From positions 5,960-69,959 of the forward strand of contig JAGKTY010000010.1 of NCBI GenBank assembly GCA_021153185.1: a stretch of DNA of 64,000 nt, given 5' to 3'. A program made the translations under genes and the position numbers. The notes beneath the pieces are model-generated. The model saw nothing but the letters and a program-made list of their open reading frames with translations. It ran no database searches and had not been told where the DNA came from. Shown piece after piece: positions 43,299 to 52,681 of this stretch (its first letter is position 1; each line of letters opens with the position of its first letter). The DNA is from Lachnospiraceae bacterium. GTDB lineage: Bacteria > Bacillota > Clostridia > Lachnospirales > Lachnospiraceae.

Positions 43299-44855
43299 AT
43301 GATTTTAGATGTCAGAAATTTAAGTCACGGATTTGGCGACAGAGCGATTTTTACAGATGTCTCGTTTCGGCTGCTAAAGGGAGAACACATCGGTTTGATC
43401 GGTGCAAACGGAGAAGGAAAATCTACCTTTATGAATATCGTAACAGGCGCGCTCCAGCCTGATGAGGGCACGGTAGAGTGGGCCAAAAATGTCCGTGTCG
43501 GTTATCTTGATCAGCATACGGTGCTGCAAAAAGGGATGACGATGCGTGAGGTCTTAAAGAGTGCCTTTTCGTTTTTGTTTGAGATGGAAGTGCGCATTAA
43601 TGAAATCTGTGACCAACTCGCCGAAGCGGATGAAGATACGATGGAAGCGCTACTTGAAGAGATGGGAACGCTTCAGGATCTTTTGACGAGTCATGATTTT
43701 TATGTCATTGATTCCAAAATTGAGGAGGTTGCAAGAGCATTTGACCTGTTGCAGCTTGACTTAGACCGCGATGTGACAGATTTGTCGGGCGGACAGAGAA
43801 CGAAGCTACTGCTTGCAAAACTTCTGCTTGAAAAGCCTGATATTTTGTTGCTTGATGAGCCGACGAACTATTTGGATGAACATCATATCGCATGGCTGAA
43901 ACGCTATTTGCAGGAGTACGAAAACGCGTTTATTCTGATTTCACATGACATTCCGTTTTTGAATGAAGTGGTAAACATCATTTACCATATGGAAAACCGG
44001 GAACTCAACCGCTATGTCGGAGATTATGACAAGTTCCGCGAAGTCTACGAAATGAAAAAAATGCAGTTAGAGGCTGCTTACAAAAAGCAGCAAAAAGAGA
44101 TTGCACAGCTCAAGGATTTTGTGGCGAGAAACAAAGCGAACGTCGCAACGAGAAATATGGCGATGTCGCGGCAGAAAAAACTCGACAAGATGGACGTCAT
44201 TGCGCTTGCAAAAGAGAAGCCGAAGCCGGAATTTTATTTCAAAGAGGCAAGAACGCCGGGAAAGGTGCTGTTTGAGACGACGGATCTTGTCATCGGATAT
44301 GACAAGGACTTGCCGCTTTCGAATCCGATCAATCTGCGCATGGAACGCGGCGAGAAAATTGCGATTGTCGGAACGAACGGTATTGGTAAGACAACCTTTT
44401 TAAAGAGTGTGCTCGGTATGATTCCGGCGCTTTCCGGGAAAGTAGCGTTAGGTGATTATTTGCACAAAGGGTATTTTGAACAGGAGATTACGCCGGGAAA
44501 CCAATCGTGTATGGAGGAAATATGGGAAGCATTTCCGGGCTTTTCCCAGTATGAGGTGCGCAATGCGCTTGCCAAATGCGGACTTACGACAGAGCACATC
44601 GAGAGCAAGGTGAAGGTTTTATCGGGCGGTGAACAGGCAAAAGTCAGATTATGTAAACTTATCAACGAAGAGACCAATGTTCTTCTCCTCGACGAGCCGA
44701 CCAATCATCTGGATGTAGACGCCAAAGAAGAACTAAAGCGTGCGCTTAAGGAATACAAAGGTGCCGTTTTGATTGTGTGTCATGAACCTGAGTTTTATGA
44801 AGGGCTTGTTGACAAGGTCTGGAATTTGGAAGAGTATAGCAGATTGGCACTTTAG
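43299..44855 (+). CDS. ABC-F family ATPase (YbiT/YkpA-like)
   Basis: A 518-residue soluble protein with two ABC domains: Walker A GANGEGKST and GTNGIGKTT, signatures LSGGQ and LSGGE, Walker B ILLLDEPTNYLD and VLLLDEPTNHLD. The linker (about 240-300) is a charged helical P-site-tRNA-interaction motif. No transmembrane part. ABC-F proteins act on ribosomes; this length and sequence are closest to the housekeeping YbiT group. I see no reason to call it a resistance factor. The ribosome site is AGGGAGAAAAAG. Confidence 0.9.
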   Translation: MILDVRNLSHGFGDRAIFTDVSFRLLKGEHIGLIGANGEGKSTFMNIVTGALQPDEGTVEWAKNVRVGYLDQHTVLQKGMTMREVLKSAFSFLFEMEVRINEICDQLAEADEDTMEALLEEMGTLQDLLTSHDFYVIDSKIEEVARAFDLLQLDLDRDVTDLSGGQRTKLLLAKLLLEKPDILLLDEPTNYLDEHHIAWLKRYLQEYENAFILISHDIPFLNEVVNIIYHMENRELNRYVGDYDKFREVYEMKKMQLEAAYKKQQKEIAQLKDFVARNKANVATRNMAMSRQKKLDKMDVIALAKEKPKPEFYFKEARTPGKVLFETTDLVIGYDKDLPLSNPINLRMERGEKIAIVGTNGIGKTTFLKSVLGMIPALSGKVALGDYLHKGYFEQEITPGNQSCMEEIWEAFPGFSQYEVRNALAKCGLTTEHIESKVKVLSGGEQAKVRLCKLINEETNVLLLDEPTNHLDVDAKEELKRALKEYKGAVLIVCHEPEFYEGLVDKVWNLEEYSRLAL

Positions 44856-44899
44856 TTTTCGCCGGATTGCGAATGAAAATCAAGAGTATATGGAGATGG

Positions 44900-44952
44900 A
44901 AACCCCAAGTGACCGCAATTATGTTTATGATTGACGATTACTTGGGTTTTTT
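44900..44952 (+). terminator. terminator after the ABC-F gene
   Basis: AACCCCAAGT and ACTTGGGTTTTTT pair (one bulge) across a long loop. Confidence 0.65.
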
Positions 44953-44964
44953 GCGTCATTTGAC

Positions 44965-44993
44965 TTGCCCAAACATGTGTTTTTTACTATAAT
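44965..44993 (+). promoter_or_regulatory. promoter of the EAL-to-GGDEF signalling operon
   Basis: TTGCCC (44965-44970), 17-base spacer, consensus TATAAT (44988-44993). Confidence 0.65.
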
Positions 44994-45058
44994 AGAAATT
45001 GAATAAGTGTCGAAATTTGGAACATGGCGATGTTTGTTTTTTTGAGGGAGAAAATGGG

Positions 45059-47050
45059 ATGAGCGAACTGAAAAACAGCGTGATTAAGAAAAAGCATATT
45101 TGGCCGTCGCTGTTATTGTTTTTGATTGTGATGTGTATTTGTGCCGGATTGATTTTGGCAAGCGCGGGCGTGTTCTGTATGTATATGATGCAGAGTAAGC
45201 TCCAGCAGATGAATGATACGAACAAGATGATCGGGCAATTGGTACAAAGCAATGTCAATGGCGCGTCACAAGATGAGGACGGCGCATATTTGCAGGGCGT
45301 ATATGAGACATTCGGACGCAGCATGTGTGTTATGGATGATTGCGGAAACATCCTGTATCAGACGAGCAGGTCATTGCCGAATCTGCAAAACAATCTGACG
45401 GTCGATCTCGGCAATCAGTATACCTTTTATGAGGATGTCGAAAAGCCTGTTTCCAAGGATGACGCATTTATCCTGCCGATGGATCTGATCGTTTCGGAGT
45501 TGTTCAAACCAAAGGCCAAGGGATGGAGCTATGACGCATGGTGGAGTCAGCCGCTTTATTCATTGACGGTCTGGTCGAAGTATTCGCTCTCAATTCACTA
45601 CAAGCTGTACATACAAAACAAGCTCAGTATTTGCCGGCAGGATTTGTATTATGTCTGTATTTTTTCCGTGCTTGCTGCAATCGTCATGAGCGTCGTGCTG
45701 CTCATCATGTTTGTCAACACGGTTTCTGTGATTGTCAATCAGCGCAAGCTGCGCAACATGCTTTATTTGGATCCGGTGACCGGCGGAAAAAACTGGTTTC
45801 ACTTTCAGGGACATGCCGGCAGAAATGCAGTGCAGGCAGTCCGCAAGAACAAGCAGTTTGCAATCGTCGACATCCGCATGGACAAATTCGAGAGCTACAG
45901 TGCCTGTTATGGTGCCAAATCAGCAGATGAGCTGCTAAAGCGTTTTAGCGGACTGCTTCAGGTGCGCACAACGCGCAAGGAATGTTTTGCCAGAATCGCA
46001 GGGGCACAATTTGCAATGTTTTTACTTGTCGACAGCCGGGAGCAGTGTCAAATGAGACTGCGCTCGCTCTTAGCAGAGCTGTCCGGCATTATGCAAAATC
46101 AAAAAATCACGCTTGCAACCGGTGTCATTATGTATGAGGCGCCGGAAACGAAGCAAAGACGCGTGGAAATAGACATTGATTTGCTTCATAACTATGCAAT
46201 CACCGCAAGGAAAAATGCAGTGGCAGACGGCAATTTCCCGATTACCTTCTTCACGCAGGATATGTTAAGCGATCAGCTTTGGGAGAGAAAAGTGGAAGAC
46301 CGTATGGAAGATGCGCTTAGTAACAAAGAGTTCCAAGTATATCTTCAGCCGAAATATGATCCGAATACAAGGCGCATTATCGGGGCGGAGGCACTTGTGC
46401 GCTGGATCAGTCCGGAGGACGGCATCATTTCTCCGGGAAAATTTATCCCACTTTTTGAGGAAAACGGTTTTATTACAAAACTCGATGATTATATGCTTTC
46501 CGAGATTGCCAGACTGCAGACACAGTGGAGTCTTGAAGGCAAAAAAACAGTCCCAATCAGTGTCAATATCAGTCGTATCCATTTTGCGAAGGACAACCTG
46601 GCGCAGCATATTTGTAATCTCGTAGATGATTACGGTGCGAAGCATGACCTGATTGAGTTAGAAGTGACGGAGAGTGCATTCTTTGATGACAAAGAGACGT
46701 TAATCGGCACGCTCAATATGCTGAAATCACAGGGCTTTGAGATTTCCATGGATGATTTTGGGGCGGGGTATTCTTCCCTCAATTCCCTCAAAGACCTGCC
46801 GCTTGACGTGCTGAAGTTAGATGGAGAATTCTTCCGCGGTGATTTTGAGAAGGAGCGCGGCAAAATCGTCGTAAGACAGGCGATTTCCCTGGCCAGAAGC
46901 CTCGAAATGCGCGTCGTGGCGGAGGGCGTTGAAAAAGAGGAGCAGGTTGCATTCCTTGCCAAGCTGAATTGTGATATGATTCAGGGCTTCTATTTTGCAA
47001 AGCCGATGCCGGTAGCGGAATTTGAACAGAAATTGGCGCTTGAAGCGTAA
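45059..47050 (+). CDS. membrane protein with degenerate GGDEF and intact EAL (c-di-GMP phosphodiesterase)
   Basis: A 663-residue protein. The ATG at 45059 follows GAGGGAG by 8 bases. A transmembrane helix (about 14-38), an extracytoplasmic loop and a second helix (about 200-225) lead to a GGDEF domain whose active loop is changed to AGAQF (about 314), so it should not make c-di-GMP. The EAL domain is intact: EAL at 444-446, VNISRIHF, ELEVTESAFF, MDDFGAGYSSLNSL and VAEGVEKEEQ. It should hydrolyse c-di-GMP, perhaps with GTP binding at the degenerate GGDEF as a regulator. First gene of a run of five close genes. Confidence 0.88.
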   Translation: MSELKNSVIKKKHIWPSLLLFLIVMCICAGLILASAGVFCMYMMQSKLQQMNDTNKMIGQLVQSNVNGASQDEDGAYLQGVYETFGRSMCVMDDCGNILYQTSRSLPNLQNNLTVDLGNQYTFYEDVEKPVSKDDAFILPMDLIVSELFKPKAKGWSYDAWWSQPLYSLTVWSKYSLSIHYKLYIQNKLSICRQDLYYVCIFSVLAAIVMSVVLLIMFVNTVSVIVNQRKLRNMLYLDPVTGGKNWFHFQGHAGRNAVQAVRKNKQFAIVDIRMDKFESYSACYGAKSADELLKRFSGLLQVRTTRKECFARIAGAQFAMFLLVDSREQCQMRLRSLLAELSGIMQNQKITLATGVIMYEAPETKQRRVEIDIDLLHNYAITARKNAVADGNFPITFFTQDMLSDQLWERKVEDRMEDALSNKEFQVYLQPKYDPNTRRIIGAEALVRWISPEDGIISPGKFIPLFEENGFITKLDDYMLSEIARLQTQWSLEGKKTVPISVNISRIHFAKDNLAQHICNLVDDYGAKHDLIELEVTESAFFDDKETLIGTLNMLKSQGFEISMDDFGAGYSSLNSLKDLPLDVLKLDGEFFRGDFEKERGKIVVRQAISLARSLEMRVVAEGVEKEEQVAFLAKLNCDMIQGFYFAKPMPVAEFEQKLALEA

Positions 47051-47064
47051 ATGAAGGAGTAAAC

Positions 47065-48915
47065 ATGTACCATTTATTGTTGGGAGTACAATACATCGGA
47101 ATCATTCTGCTTGTGTTGTTGATTTTGTATGTTGCAAATCAAAAACCGTCAAGCAGGCAGCAGCTGGTTCTTGGCATTACAGTTGCATTATTGATCAATT
47201 TTATCGGATATTTGTTTGAAATGCGCGCCACAAACAAGGAAATGGCACTGCAGGCAGTGAAGTTTATTTATTTTGGAAAACCGTATGTCATTCTCTTTAT
47301 GTTTGCGTTTCAGATGGAAATATGCAAAATGCCGATTCGCAAGTGGAGATTCAATGTGCTGCTGCTCATCCATATATTTGTCACAGCGCTTGTATTGACG
47401 TGCGAACACAATACACTGTTTTATTCGTCCATCGAATTTGTTGACAACGGATTTTTCCCGCATTTAAAGCTTGGTCATGGCTCGATTTATTGGCTGTATC
47501 ACGCCTTTATTATCTCGTATATCCTGGTTGTTATGGTTGTGGCAATCCGCCGCTATCTGAATGTGCGCACGAAGGACGAGCGGCAGCAGATCCGGCATAT
47601 TTTGCTGATTGATATCATTATGCTCATAGGCTTTGCCGCTTTTTCACTCGGACTTACCAATGGCTATGACGCCACACTTGTCGCATACCTGATCAGCTTG
47701 TTTGTGCTTTGTGATGTCCTGTTCCGCTATAAGTTACTTGATGCGGTTATGGTTGCAAAGGATGTGGCAATCGACGAGCTTTCGGACGGACTTATGGTAC
47801 TTGACAATGAAAGAAGACCGGTTTTCACGAATTATAAGGCAGATCAGATTTTATCGGGCTCCGATGTATACACGATGCAGGAGCTGATCGCTGTCGTTGA
47901 TGACCATATTTTGGACGGCACGAACTATGTGGCGCACAACAGGGAATATCAGGTTTCGAGCCGCATTTTGTCCCAGAATAATGAAATCTGCGGCAAAATG
48001 TATCTGCTTCGGGATGTGACCGAAATTGAGCGGCGTACCAAAGAAATCATTTCACAGTCGAGAATGATGTCCTCCCTTCGAAATGAGGCGCAAAAAATCG
48101 CGGAGACGAGGTCCGTTCTTTCAAAGACTGCATCGAGCGAAATCAGAAGGGTACTTAAAGATATTTTTGGATTTATGGATGTCTTTTTTGGAGCAGACGA
48201 CAATGCCGGGCAGCCTCAAATCGTTGAGGAATTTTATGATAGTGTGAAGTCTATTGAGCGTATTTTGGACGATGTCTATGAGCTCAACAAATCACAGACC
48301 AGTGTTACAAAGCTGATGGAAGAGCAGGGCGGATATATCTCCGATTATGTGTCGAAGGATATTGAGACGTTAGCGCAGACAATGGAAACGGAGGATGGCG
48401 TCGTTTGGAATATCTGTGCATCCGAAAGCCGGGCAGGGCAGCAGGAGGAGGTGCCTTTTGAGGAGGAGACGTTGACGCTTTCTATGGAGCAGTCCAAAGA
48501 AGAGAAGGCTGCAGCAGACCAGCCTTTGGTGACGATAGAGACGGCAGGAGAAAAGGATATCTATGCGTTAAAGGGTATTGACACCGAGAAAGGTCTTGTG
48601 TACTGCGGCGGCAAGGAGATGCTCGAGATGATCATCGGGGAGTTTTACCGCAGCATTGATGAAAATATCCAAAAGATCGAGACGTATGTTGCACAAAAGA
48701 ATTTGAATGATTATACGATTCGTGTTCACGGAATTAAATCGAACAGCCGTATGATTGGTGCGATGAATCTGGCGGCATGGTTTGAAAAAATGGAGAAATG
48801 CGGTCACGCGGGCGATTTTGCGACCATTCAGGCAGAAACGCCGATGCTGCTTGATTTGTATCGCACATACAAAACCATTCTGGCACCGTTTGCAGAGGTA
48901 GGCTTCGATGAATAA
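47065..48915 (+). CDS. 7TM-PAS-HPt signalling protein lacking a kinase domain
   Basis: A 616-residue protein. Residues 1-225 hold seven hydrophobic segments like the N-terminal 7TM sensor of histidine kinases. A PAS-like domain follows (about 240-325: LSDGLMVLDNERRPVFTNYKAD), then a coiled stretch with a DHp-like outline (SSEIRRVLKDIFGF) but no phospho-His, and no HATPase domain. The C-terminus (about 520-610) looks like an HPt domain with H555 in RVHGIKSNSRMIGA. So it probably relays phosphate rather than making it, or has become a scaffold. It overlaps the next gene by 8 bases. ATG after AAGGAGT. Confidence 0.75.
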   Translation: MYHLLLGVQYIGIILLVLLILYVANQKPSSRQQLVLGITVALLINFIGYLFEMRATNKEMALQAVKFIYFGKPYVILFMFAFQMEICKMPIRKWRFNVLLLIHIFVTALVLTCEHNTLFYSSIEFVDNGFFPHLKLGHGSIYWLYHAFIISYILVVMVVAIRRYLNVRTKDERQQIRHILLIDIIMLIGFAAFSLGLTNGYDATLVAYLISLFVLCDVLFRYKLLDAVMVAKDVAIDELSDGLMVLDNERRPVFTNYKADQILSGSDVYTMQELIAVVDDHILDGTNYVAHNREYQVSSRILSQNNEICGKMYLLRDVTEIERRTKEIISQSRMMSSLRNEAQKIAETRSVLSKTASSEIRRVLKDIFGFMDVFFGADDNAGQPQIVEEFYDSVKSIERILDDVYELNKSQTSVTKLMEEQGGYISDYVSKDIETLAQTMETEDGVVWNICASESRAGQQEEVPFEEETLTLSMEQSKEEKAAADQPLVTIETAGEKDIYALKGIDTEKGLVYCGGKEMLEMIIGEFYRSIDENIQKIETYVAQKNLNDYTIRVHGIKSNSRMIGAMNLAAWFEKMEKCGHAGDFATIQAETPMLLDLYRTYKTILAPFAEVGFDE

Positions 48916-49537
48916 ACAAATACAAAACACGCAGAGCGCAATGCCTGATGAGAAAATCGTTATCCGCGCGTATGAAGACGAGGCGGATGACCAAAGCGAA
49001 GAGACCAAAGAGCGCGTTCAAAGCCCTGAGGGAGAGAATGCATCGGAAGATACGAAGCCGGAACGCAATCGCAGACGTGTGCTGCATATCGTCTATGCGA
49101 TACTCATTGTGCTGGCAGTTTGCATTGTCGGATACATTTTGAGTGTGATTGCATATCATATGATAATGGATCGACCAAAGGATACGCAGCCTGCTTCGTC
49201 TTATGAGGCGGAGGTTTCGGAAAATCAAATAAGCGATCCGGCAACGCTTTCACGTGCGGCTGAAAATGAACTGTATTATGCGGACTTTCTTTTGCCGGAA
49301 AGCAGTGACAGTTATCTGGCGGCATCGGATTTGGAGGGATTTTCCAAATCACAGCTCGCCATTGCCAAAAATGAAATTTATGCAAGACATGGACTCATTT
49401 TTACCGATGAAGAATATGCTGCATATTTTGAAAGCTGCAAATGGTATAAAGGCACGATTACAAGTGTGACAGACGATATGCTAAATGCCTATGAACGGGC
49501 CAATATAGCTCTGATCACCAAGCTGGAGAATGAATAA
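48908..49537 (+). CDS. single-pass membrane protein with C-terminal YARHG domain
   Basis: A 209-residue protein. A disordered acidic cytoplasmic N-terminus (1-60), a transmembrane helix (about 58-80), an extracytoplasmic linker, and a YARHG domain (about 140-200) with EIYARHGLIF and CKWYKG. YARHG is a small extracellular domain of unknown ligand, thought to bind the cell wall. It overlaps the HPt-protein gene by 8 bases and precedes the metallo-beta-lactamase gene by 3, so it is in the same operon. Confidence 0.82.
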   Translation: MNKQIQNTQSAMPDEKIVIRAYEDEADDQSEETKERVQSPEGENASEDTKPERNRRRVLHIVYAILIVLAVCIVGYILSVIAYHMIMDRPKDTQPASSYEAEVSENQISDPATLSRAAENELYYADFLLPESSDSYLAASDLEGFSKSQLAIAKNEIYARHGLIFTDEEYAAYFESCKWYKGTITSVTDDMLNAYERANIALITKLENE

Positions 49538-49540
49538 AAC

Positions 49541-50875
49541 ATGAAAAAGATTAGTAAACTGTTTAAGTCTTTTGCCGGAATGCTACTCATTCCGGTCATA
49601 GGACTGGTTGCACTCATGACCTATGCAGAGCTCACAGGACAATTCTTTACAAAGCCACAGGGCAAAGCGTGGGAGTTTGTGACGGACATGATGGCATCTG
49701 ACGATACGGTGTCGGGAGATTCGGTGAGTGCAAATGCTGTGTCGGAAAATGATGTGAGCGGCGAGGCGGCAAATACAACGCAGACAGTAACGAGACAAGA
49801 GATTACGGCTGCGACCACCACCTGGAAGTCGAACCTGCCAAATGTGGCGGCGTCCCAAAGCAGTATGACGGGTGATGAGACCAATCAGCTGGAGGTACAC
49901 TTTCTGGATGTCGGACAGGGCGATTGTATTTTGATCAAATGCGGCAATGAAAGCATGCTGATTGATGCGGGAAACAACAGTCAGGGCACAAACGTACAGA
50001 GCTATTTAACGAAGCACGGCGCAGGGGAACTGAAATATGCGATTGCGACGCATCCGGACGCGGACCATATCGGCGGATTGGATGTTGTATTATATAAAAT
50101 AAAATGCGAGACACTCATTATGCCGGACAAAGCAAATCATACAAAGACGTATGAGGAGCTTATGGAGGTGTTATCACAAAAGAGCATCGTACCGGTAAGA
50201 CCGGTGGTCGGTGCCACTTACAAGCTTGGTGATGCAAGCTTTCAGATATTGGCACCGGGAGGAGATTACGGGGATCCGAATAACTGCTCTGTCGCTATTT
50301 TGCTCACACATGGAAACAACCGGTTTTTGTTTTCCGGAGATGCCGGGTATGAAAGCGAGCAGGCAATGCTAAAAACCGGGATCAACCTGGATGTCGATGT
50401 GTATAAGGTCTCACACCACGGCAGTAAGTCGGGAAGCTCAGAGGCGTTTGTGAATGCACTTTCGCCGAAATACGCGATCATCAGTGTGGGGACAGACAAT
50501 GATTATGGGCATCCGCATGCGGAGGTATTAAACAGGCTGCGCAGTTATGGATGTAACGTCCTTAGGACAGATGAGCAGGGAACCATCGTTGCACTCAGTG
50601 ACGGGCAGTCACTTCAGTGGAATGCAGCACCGACAGAGAGCTGGAAGGCGGGTGAGCCAAAGGCGGCTGATGAATCGGGCGATGTTTCTGTAACTGATTT
50701 TGAACCGGTGCTTGATGGAACGACGTTTGTTTGTAACACAAACACAATGAAGTTCCATAAAGTAGATTGTGACAGCGTTTCACAAATATATATGTCAAAC
50801 CGTCTGGATGTGACGGATGCCAGAGAAAAAGTGATTGCACAGGGATATGAGCCTTGCGGGAAATGTAATCCATAA
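49541..50875 (+). CDS. membrane-anchored metallo-beta-lactamase-fold protein (ComEC C-terminal-like) with Cys-rich tail
   Basis: A 444-residue protein with one N-terminal transmembrane anchor (about 10-32), a Ser/Thr-rich linker with VSGDSVSAN-type repeats, then a metallo-hydrolase domain (about 117-360): EVHFLDVGQGDCILI, metal ligands HPDADHIGG (H171, D173, D175, H176), FSGDAG and SHHGS. This is the ComEC/Rec2 hydrolase type, found alone here without the ComEC channel. The C-terminus has FVCNTNTMKFHKVDCDS and GYEPCGKC, an Ada-like zinc-binding pattern seen on secreted nuclease-like proteins. Likely an extracellular phosphodiesterase or nuclease; the substrate is unknown. Confidence 0.85.
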   Translation: MKKISKLFKSFAGMLLIPVIGLVALMTYAELTGQFFTKPQGKAWEFVTDMMASDDTVSGDSVSANAVSENDVSGEAANTTQTVTRQEITAATTTWKSNLPNVAASQSSMTGDETNQLEVHFLDVGQGDCILIKCGNESMLIDAGNNSQGTNVQSYLTKHGAGELKYAIATHPDADHIGGLDVVLYKIKCETLIMPDKANHTKTYEELMEVLSQKSIVPVRPVVGATYKLGDASFQILAPGGDYGDPNNCSVAILLTHGNNRFLFSGDAGYESEQAMLKTGINLDVDVYKVSHHGSKSGSSEAFVNALSPKYAIISVGTDNDYGHPHAEVLNRLRSYGCNVLRTDEQGTIVALSDGQSLQWNAAPTESWKAGEPKAADESGDVSVTDFEPVLDGTTFVCNTNTMKFHKVDCDSVSQIYMSNRLDVTDAREKVIAQGYEPCGKCNP

Positions 50876-50904
50876 AATGGCGGAATATTGATCGAGGTGG
50901 AAGA

Positions 50905-52545
50905 ATGAACAAATATTTGAAGTGGAGTAACATTTGGATTTTGATTATTGTTGGACTGTCAGTGATCATTATGGCAGGTCTGCTCCTGTCGGATGCAAAT
51001 GCGGTTCAGGCAAAGAGAACAGAGGATGGATATCGCATACTGGAATACTTTGAAGAAAAAGAAATCAAGGATAAAACGGCTCCGATCGGAAAGCGATATG
51101 AATATACGAAGCAGATCGAAAAAATGCCGCCGCAGAGCAGCGGAATTGTATTTTGTGCAGTTCATCAGAATGTGAGCGTTTATTTGGACAAAGAGCTTGT
51201 GTACGAAGTTACCCCGCCTAAACGGAGTGTATTTGGCAAATCTCCGGGGACAAACTGGGTCATTGTTCCGCTTTACCAAAGTGATAAAGGCAAAACACTC
51301 AAGATTGTCATGACGCCGATATATGAACATTTTGCCGGTGTTCTCCCGACAATCTACTATGGCTCACCGACAAAGATTTTGATTGATTTTGTTAGACAGA
51401 AAATGATTCCGGTTGTACTCTGTGCAATCATATTTGCAGTCGGAACTGTATTTTTTGGTCTTGGATTGTGGAATTATAAGAATTCCAAAAAGGGCATTGA
51501 TATTGTTATGATTGGCTTATTTGCAATGATTCTTGCCCTGTGGAGGAGCAGTGATTACAGTCTGACAAAGCTGTTTGTGCAAAACGTCAGGGCTGTTTCG
51601 GCATTTACGCTTGTCTTGGTGATGTTTTTGGCTCCGACGTTCCTTGTATATACAAGATGTCTGTTTAGTGATAAGAGCCATAAACTGTGGAGTATTGTGC
51701 AGTATGTGACGTTTGGAGCGATTTCTGTATCACTCGTTTTTCAGTTGCTTGGCATTGCTGATTTACGGCAGACCCGTTGGCTTCACCATATGACATTGAT
51801 TATGACAGCGCTTCTTGTCGCCTATATGATTTTCCGCGAGGTGAAGCTGTATGGTATGAATCAAAATATGAAAGTAATCATTGTGGGAATCGGCATTTGT
51901 ATTTTCAGCTTTGTTAGTGATTTGATAGCGTTTTATAGGTCTCCTGATGGCACTATGACAAGTTGGGCTTTGATTGCTTTTATCGTTTATATCGGTATTC
52001 TTGGCTTTGAATCGCTTCGAAATACGGCAAGCCTGATGCATATCGCCAGTCAGGCGCAGCATTACGAAAAAATGGCATATCATGATGAACTGACCGGATT
52101 TTACAATCGCAGTGCGTATGCAGATCATACGGGAATGGGCTTTTCGCCGGAAGGTCATATCATTGTCATGTGCGATTTGAACAATTTAAAGAAGTGCAAT
52201 GATACGCATGGGCATGAGCAAGGAGATTTATATATCAAGAGCAGTGCTGAATTGCTGGAAAAGATTTTTGGTAAATACGGAAAATGTTATCGAATGGGTG
52301 GCGATGAATTTACGATTGTTTTGAAAAATCTCTCGCTGGAATCTGTTCGTATCAAGGAGGATATCATTGCAGATCGTTGTCAGGCATACAATGAAGAACA
52401 TCCTGACCGCTTCCCAATGAACATTGCCTGTGGTTATGCGATGTTTGATCCGGATGAGGACACGGATATAGCGGATACTGCAAGGCGGGCAGACAAAATG
52501 ATGTATATTCACAAATTCATGATGAAAGGCGAACTAGGAAGATAA
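50905..52545 (+). CDS. 7TM (DISM-like) membrane diguanylate cyclase
   Basis: A 546-residue protein. An N-terminal transmembrane helix (about 9-29), an extracytoplasmic beta-rich domain (about 35-160: SVYLDKELVYEV), seven transmembrane segments (about 170-370) and a GGDEF domain with intact loop GGDEF at 465-469 (YRMGGDEFTIV) and DLNNLKKCNDTHGHEQGD. It should make c-di-GMP in response to an outside signal. Last gene of the run that starts at 45059, 29 bases after the metallo-hydrolase gene. ATG after CGAGGTGG. Confidence 0.88.
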   Translation: MNKYLKWSNIWILIIVGLSVIIMAGLLLSDANAVQAKRTEDGYRILEYFEEKEIKDKTAPIGKRYEYTKQIEKMPPQSSGIVFCAVHQNVSVYLDKELVYEVTPPKRSVFGKSPGTNWVIVPLYQSDKGKTLKIVMTPIYEHFAGVLPTIYYGSPTKILIDFVRQKMIPVVLCAIIFAVGTVFFGLGLWNYKNSKKGIDIVMIGLFAMILALWRSSDYSLTKLFVQNVRAVSAFTLVLVMFLAPTFLVYTRCLFSDKSHKLWSIVQYVTFGAISVSLVFQLLGIADLRQTRWLHHMTLIMTALLVAYMIFREVKLYGMNQNMKVIIVGIGICIFSFVSDLIAFYRSPDGTMTSWALIAFIVYIGILGFESLRNTASLMHIASQAQHYEKMAYHDELTGFYNRSAYADHTGMGFSPEGHIIVMCDLNNLKKCNDTHGHEQGDLYIKSSAELLEKIFGKYGKCYRMGGDEFTIVLKNLSLESVRIKEDIIADRCQAYNEEHPDRFPMNIACGYAMFDPDEDTDIADTARRADKMMYIHKFMMKGELGR

Positions 52546-52638
52546 TATGGCCGGGAAAAAGCCGGATAGAGCGATGGCCTTTGGAAAAGCTTTAGGCCGA
52601 GAAGTCTTTTTGTGGAAAAAGAACAATATTATTAGAGA

Positions 52639-52665
52639 AGGCCCACGTGTAATGCGTGGGCTTTC
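52639..52665 (+). terminator. terminator-like hairpin before dgt
   Basis: AAGGCCCACG, loop TGTAATG, CGTGGGCTTTC. It may end the signalling operon; the T run is short. Between 52546 and 52638 I see only another short GGCCGG repeat. Confidence 0.55.
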
Positions 52666-52681
52666 AAGATAGGTGGATACA

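Noticed and set aside
43299..44855. Antibiotic resistance ABC-F protein
   Set aside because: Length and motifs fit the housekeeping YbiT/YkpA group; there is no mobile context or resistance-type linker visible.
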